Shown piece after piece: positions 61,946 through 64,000 of a stretch of 64,000 nt of DNA. Each line of letters begins with the position of its first letter. The stretch's first letter is position 1. The stretch covers positions 310,001-374,000 of the forward strand of contig JAUIEV010000003.1 of the NCBI GenBank assembly GCA_030429605.1, read 5' to 3'. The position numbers were made by a program, and so were the translations under genes. Source of the DNA: Chlamydiia bacterium (GTDB lineage: Bacteria > Chlamydiota > Chlamydiia > Chlamydiales > Simkaniaceae). The notes beneath the pieces were generated by a model, which saw nothing but the letters and a program-made list of their open reading frames with translations, was not told the origin of the DNA and made no database searches.

Positions 61946-64000
61946 ATGGCAGCTATACTTTCTAATGCAATTCGTTTTTTAACATGTGGATGCTGTTGTG
62001 CCGGAGAACCCGTTACCCCTCTTCCTATCGATGCACTAGATGACAGCCCTGTTCACGCTCCAGTTGATGATGTAGCTGAAGCTGTATCAAATGTTGCAGT
62101 TGTATATTTACGAGGCGCAGCAGAACCAGCTCCTCATGGATCAGCAGAAAGAGACGCGGATGCACTTGCCGCCCCGCCTCAGCAAAGGGCAGAAGTACTA
62201 GAGCATGACGACGACTCTGGTAGATCATCTGCCCCTCCTTCAGGCATGGCGCACGATGGAAGTCTAGCTCGACCCGTTGTTGAAGAGCTTGCAGAATCTG
62301 TTGCCGAACCAGTTACTGATCACGCAGATACACATCAAGACGATGCTGTAGAATCATCCCCTCAGGCTACCGGAGAACGTGTAGCTGACGCTGCTGCAGC
62401 TCCGGACCTCGAAGAAGACGTGCTTGAAGGTGAAGTTCTTCATGAAGATGGGAGCAGCGCCTTAGATTCTTTGTCTTATTCGCATCCAACACATCCTTCT
62501 CAGGGTGAAGATGGCTCTGGTGTTGCTGATGAGGATGCCCCTCTCTCAGCACGACCGGACACACCAAGCTCTCACATGTCAGACCCACGCCCAGAAGGCT
62601 CAGATGGAGCGCCTCCAACTGCAGAAAACATGGGTGATGGTGAAGCGCTTCAACCAACATCAAGTATACGTTTAACAGGAGACTTTATCGCTCCAGACAG
62701 AGTCGCTAGCACATTGGCTCGAAAATACTACGAATTGAGCACTCGATTTAATGGTGAAATAACTGCCCTAAATCGTTTTATTGCCACTTTTCCTGAGTCT
62801 ATTCATTATACAGAGATTTCAAAAAGAACAGATGAAGCATTACGTTATAAAGAATACCTTGACGAGCTAAACGCTCAGCTAGCTGCACCTTTACGATGCC
62901 TTTCTCCTGAAGACATTTCCTCTTTACGAAGTGAGTATCCTGAGGTTCTGCCTTTTTTTACATTATATGACACAGTTCGAACATTCTGGCATGTTTTCTC
63001 AACCTATGCATTTTTTTTAAATAGCGTCTGCACTTCATATAGAAGCAAATATGCCTTAATGTACCCTGATCGCATCACACTCCCGGAGTCACTACGAGAA
63101 ACAATGCAAAGTATTCGCGCTGGAGAATGCTTTCTATGTGGAGAAGAAATTGGACGGGGAGGCTTTGGATTTGTCAAAAAAGTGACACTTGGGGAACAAA
63201 AGTATGCTATGAAATGCATGATCTTAAACGAAAAAGATGGCACTAGGTTTGCTGATGAAAAAATCAGCTTCCTTAGAGAAGCTGCATTAGCAGAGATTGC
63301 CACACTCTTTGCTTTACCTCGTTCCTTTTTTCTCACTCGTCCCGTTTTAGCACTTGCACAACCAGAGGAAGCTGTCTCCCTTTTTCCAAAAGCACAATCT
63401 AATTTCTTGAATGTACTCAAAAAAGAGCCCATGCCTGTAACAAGATTCCTCCCTCTTTTAGGAGATATAGTTCAAGGCCTTTTTGCTCTGCACACAACAA
63501 AGGTACTACTGCCAGATGGCCAAGAAAGCCGGGGAATTGTTCATTGTGATTTAAAATTTGAAAACCTCCTTCTTTTCGAAGACTCTACTGGAGAACAGCA
63601 TCTGAAAATCACTGATTTTGGACTCACTGGCATTGCTGGCCAAAAGTGTTTAGGCGGAACACCAGTATATAGGGCCCCTGAGTCATTCGAAAAAAAGTCT
63701 ACACTTGATCCAAAAATGGATATTTGGTCACTCGGCATTATTGCTGCATCACTTCTTTTTAATAGATCCCCTTTCTCCAAAGCATTTCAAGATTCCAGCG
63801 ACCCTTGGACACAGGAGTTAATTGACGAGGAGCTTAACAAAAGGGTAAAATTAAAAGAAGTCGCCGCAAGAGTCGCCTCAGAAGACAGCACTGGCGATGC
63901 GCTTCGTTTTATCTACAGATGTTTGCGAGTCAATCCAGAAGAGCGCCCAACAGTAGAAGAGGTTGCAGAAGATCCATTTATCAGGCCCGGGTTGCGAAGT
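61946..64000 (+). CDS. Ser/Thr protein kinase, tandem paralogue (3' partial)
   Basis: 685 codons are visible and the frame is open to the window end. Leader MAAILSNAIRFLTCGCCCAG matches that of the upstream kinase (22 of the first 29 residues identical). Then an acidic Asp/Glu/Ala/Pro linker to ~250, a helical pre-kinase region, and the kinase: IGRGGFGFV (~402), YAMK (Lys423), HCDLKFEN (His533), ITDFGLTG, VYRAPESF, MDIWSLGII. Domain spacing equals that of 59560-61800 within two residues, so the linkers have diverged while keeping length. Translated by hand; no frameshift seen. Confidence 0.85.
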   Translation, partial: MAAILSNAIRFLTCGCCCAGEPVTPLPIDALDDSPVHAPVDDVAEAVSNVAVVYLRGAAEPAPHGSAERDADALAAPPQQRAEVLEHDDDSGRSSAPPSGMAHDGSLARPVVEELAESVAEPVTDHADTHQDDAVESSPQATGERVADAAAAPDLEEDVLEGEVLHEDGSSALDSLSYSHPTHPSQGEDGSGVADEDAPLSARPDTPSSHMSDPRPEGSDGAPPTAENMGDGEALQPTSSIRLTGDFIAPDRVASTLARKYYELSTRFNGEITALNRFIATFPESIHYTEISKRTDEALRYKEYLDELNAQLAAPLRCLSPEDISSLRSEYPEVLPFFTLYDTVRTFWHVFSTYAFFLNSVCTSYRSKYALMYPDRITLPESLRETMQSIRAGECFLCGEEIGRGGFGFVKKVTLGEQKYAMKCMILNEKDGTRFADEKISFLREAALAEIATLFALPRSFFLTRPVLALAQPEEAVSLFPKAQSNFLNVLKKEPMPVTRFLPLLGDIVQGLFALHTTKVLLPDGQESRGIVHCDLKFENLLLFEDSTGEQHLKITDFGLTGIAGQKCLGGTPVYRAPESFEKKSTLDPKMDIWSLGIIAASLLFNRSPFSKAFQDSSDPWTQELIDEELNKRVKLKEVAARVASEDSTGDALRFIYRCLRVNPEERPTVEEVAEDPFIRPGLRS

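Overview
The window comes from the chromosome of a member of the Chlamydiae, most likely an amoeba- or protist-associated lineage outside Chlamydiaceae. Three things show this. A chlamydial Hc1-type histone gene (hctA) is present. Long gene blocks match the order I recall from Chlamydia trachomatis: nqrC-D-E-gcvH, lplA, clpC; ptsN-ptsN-dut-accD; rnc-radA-hemC; hemG-hemE-mfd-alaS-tkt; nqrF; yajC-rlmD-hctA. There are also features pathogenic chlamydiae usually lack: a sugar porter, glutamine-dependent NAD synthetase, many Ser/Thr kinases and an archaeal/eukaryotic-type ProRS. I cannot name the genus.

Layout. 1-2301: end of the Na+-pumping NADH:quinone reductase operon. 2360-9353: gcvH with two envelope-type genes, a sugar transporter, proS and lplA. 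9509-12019: clpC. 12043-14652: two Ser/Thr kinases. 14720-20933: PTS-Ntr regulators, dut, accD, hemD-hemC-radA-rnc. 21002-33950: an HxD-motif protein, a BioF-like protein without the PLP lysine, hemF, hemG/Y, hemE, tkt, alaS, mfd. 34032-36794: tandem NSS sodium symporters. 36848-40045: AMP-nucleosidase-like gene and four lineage-specific genes, two of them Inc-like. 40261-50278: efp-epmA, nadE, nqrF, a third NSS symporter, a DUF2177/DUF1295-DUF2878 pair and htpG. 50250-54507: secreted phosphatase, possible structured RNA, a small acidic gene overlapping an MscS-type channel gene, and a proline-rich repeat protein. 54539-57745: yajC, rlmD, hctA, class IV aminotransferase. 57964-64000: three more Ser/Thr kinases, the last running off the edge.

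How it fits together. The core genes serve Na+-based respiration (nqrC-F) and Na+-coupled uptake (three NSS carriers), late heme synthesis (hemC, D, E, F, G/Y), lipoylation (gcvH, lplA), translation and repair (proS, alaS, efp/epmA, mfd, radA), proteostasis (clpC, htpG) and chromatin condensation (hctA). The accessory genes look like host-interaction factors: five Ser/Thr kinases with long non-catalytic N-termini, two bilobed-hydrophobic Inc-like proteins, a proline-rich membrane protein with a 128-bp internal duplication, and two orphan proteins. Several share a TGG-extended -10 promoter (TGGTAnAmT). The last two kinases are tandem paralogues with a nearly identical Cys-rich N-terminal leader in front of diverged acidic linkers. 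This kinase family is the best candidate here for an undescribed system.

No intergenic stretch exceeds 300 bases. I recognised no tRNA, rRNA, CRISPR array, insertion sequence or replication origin.
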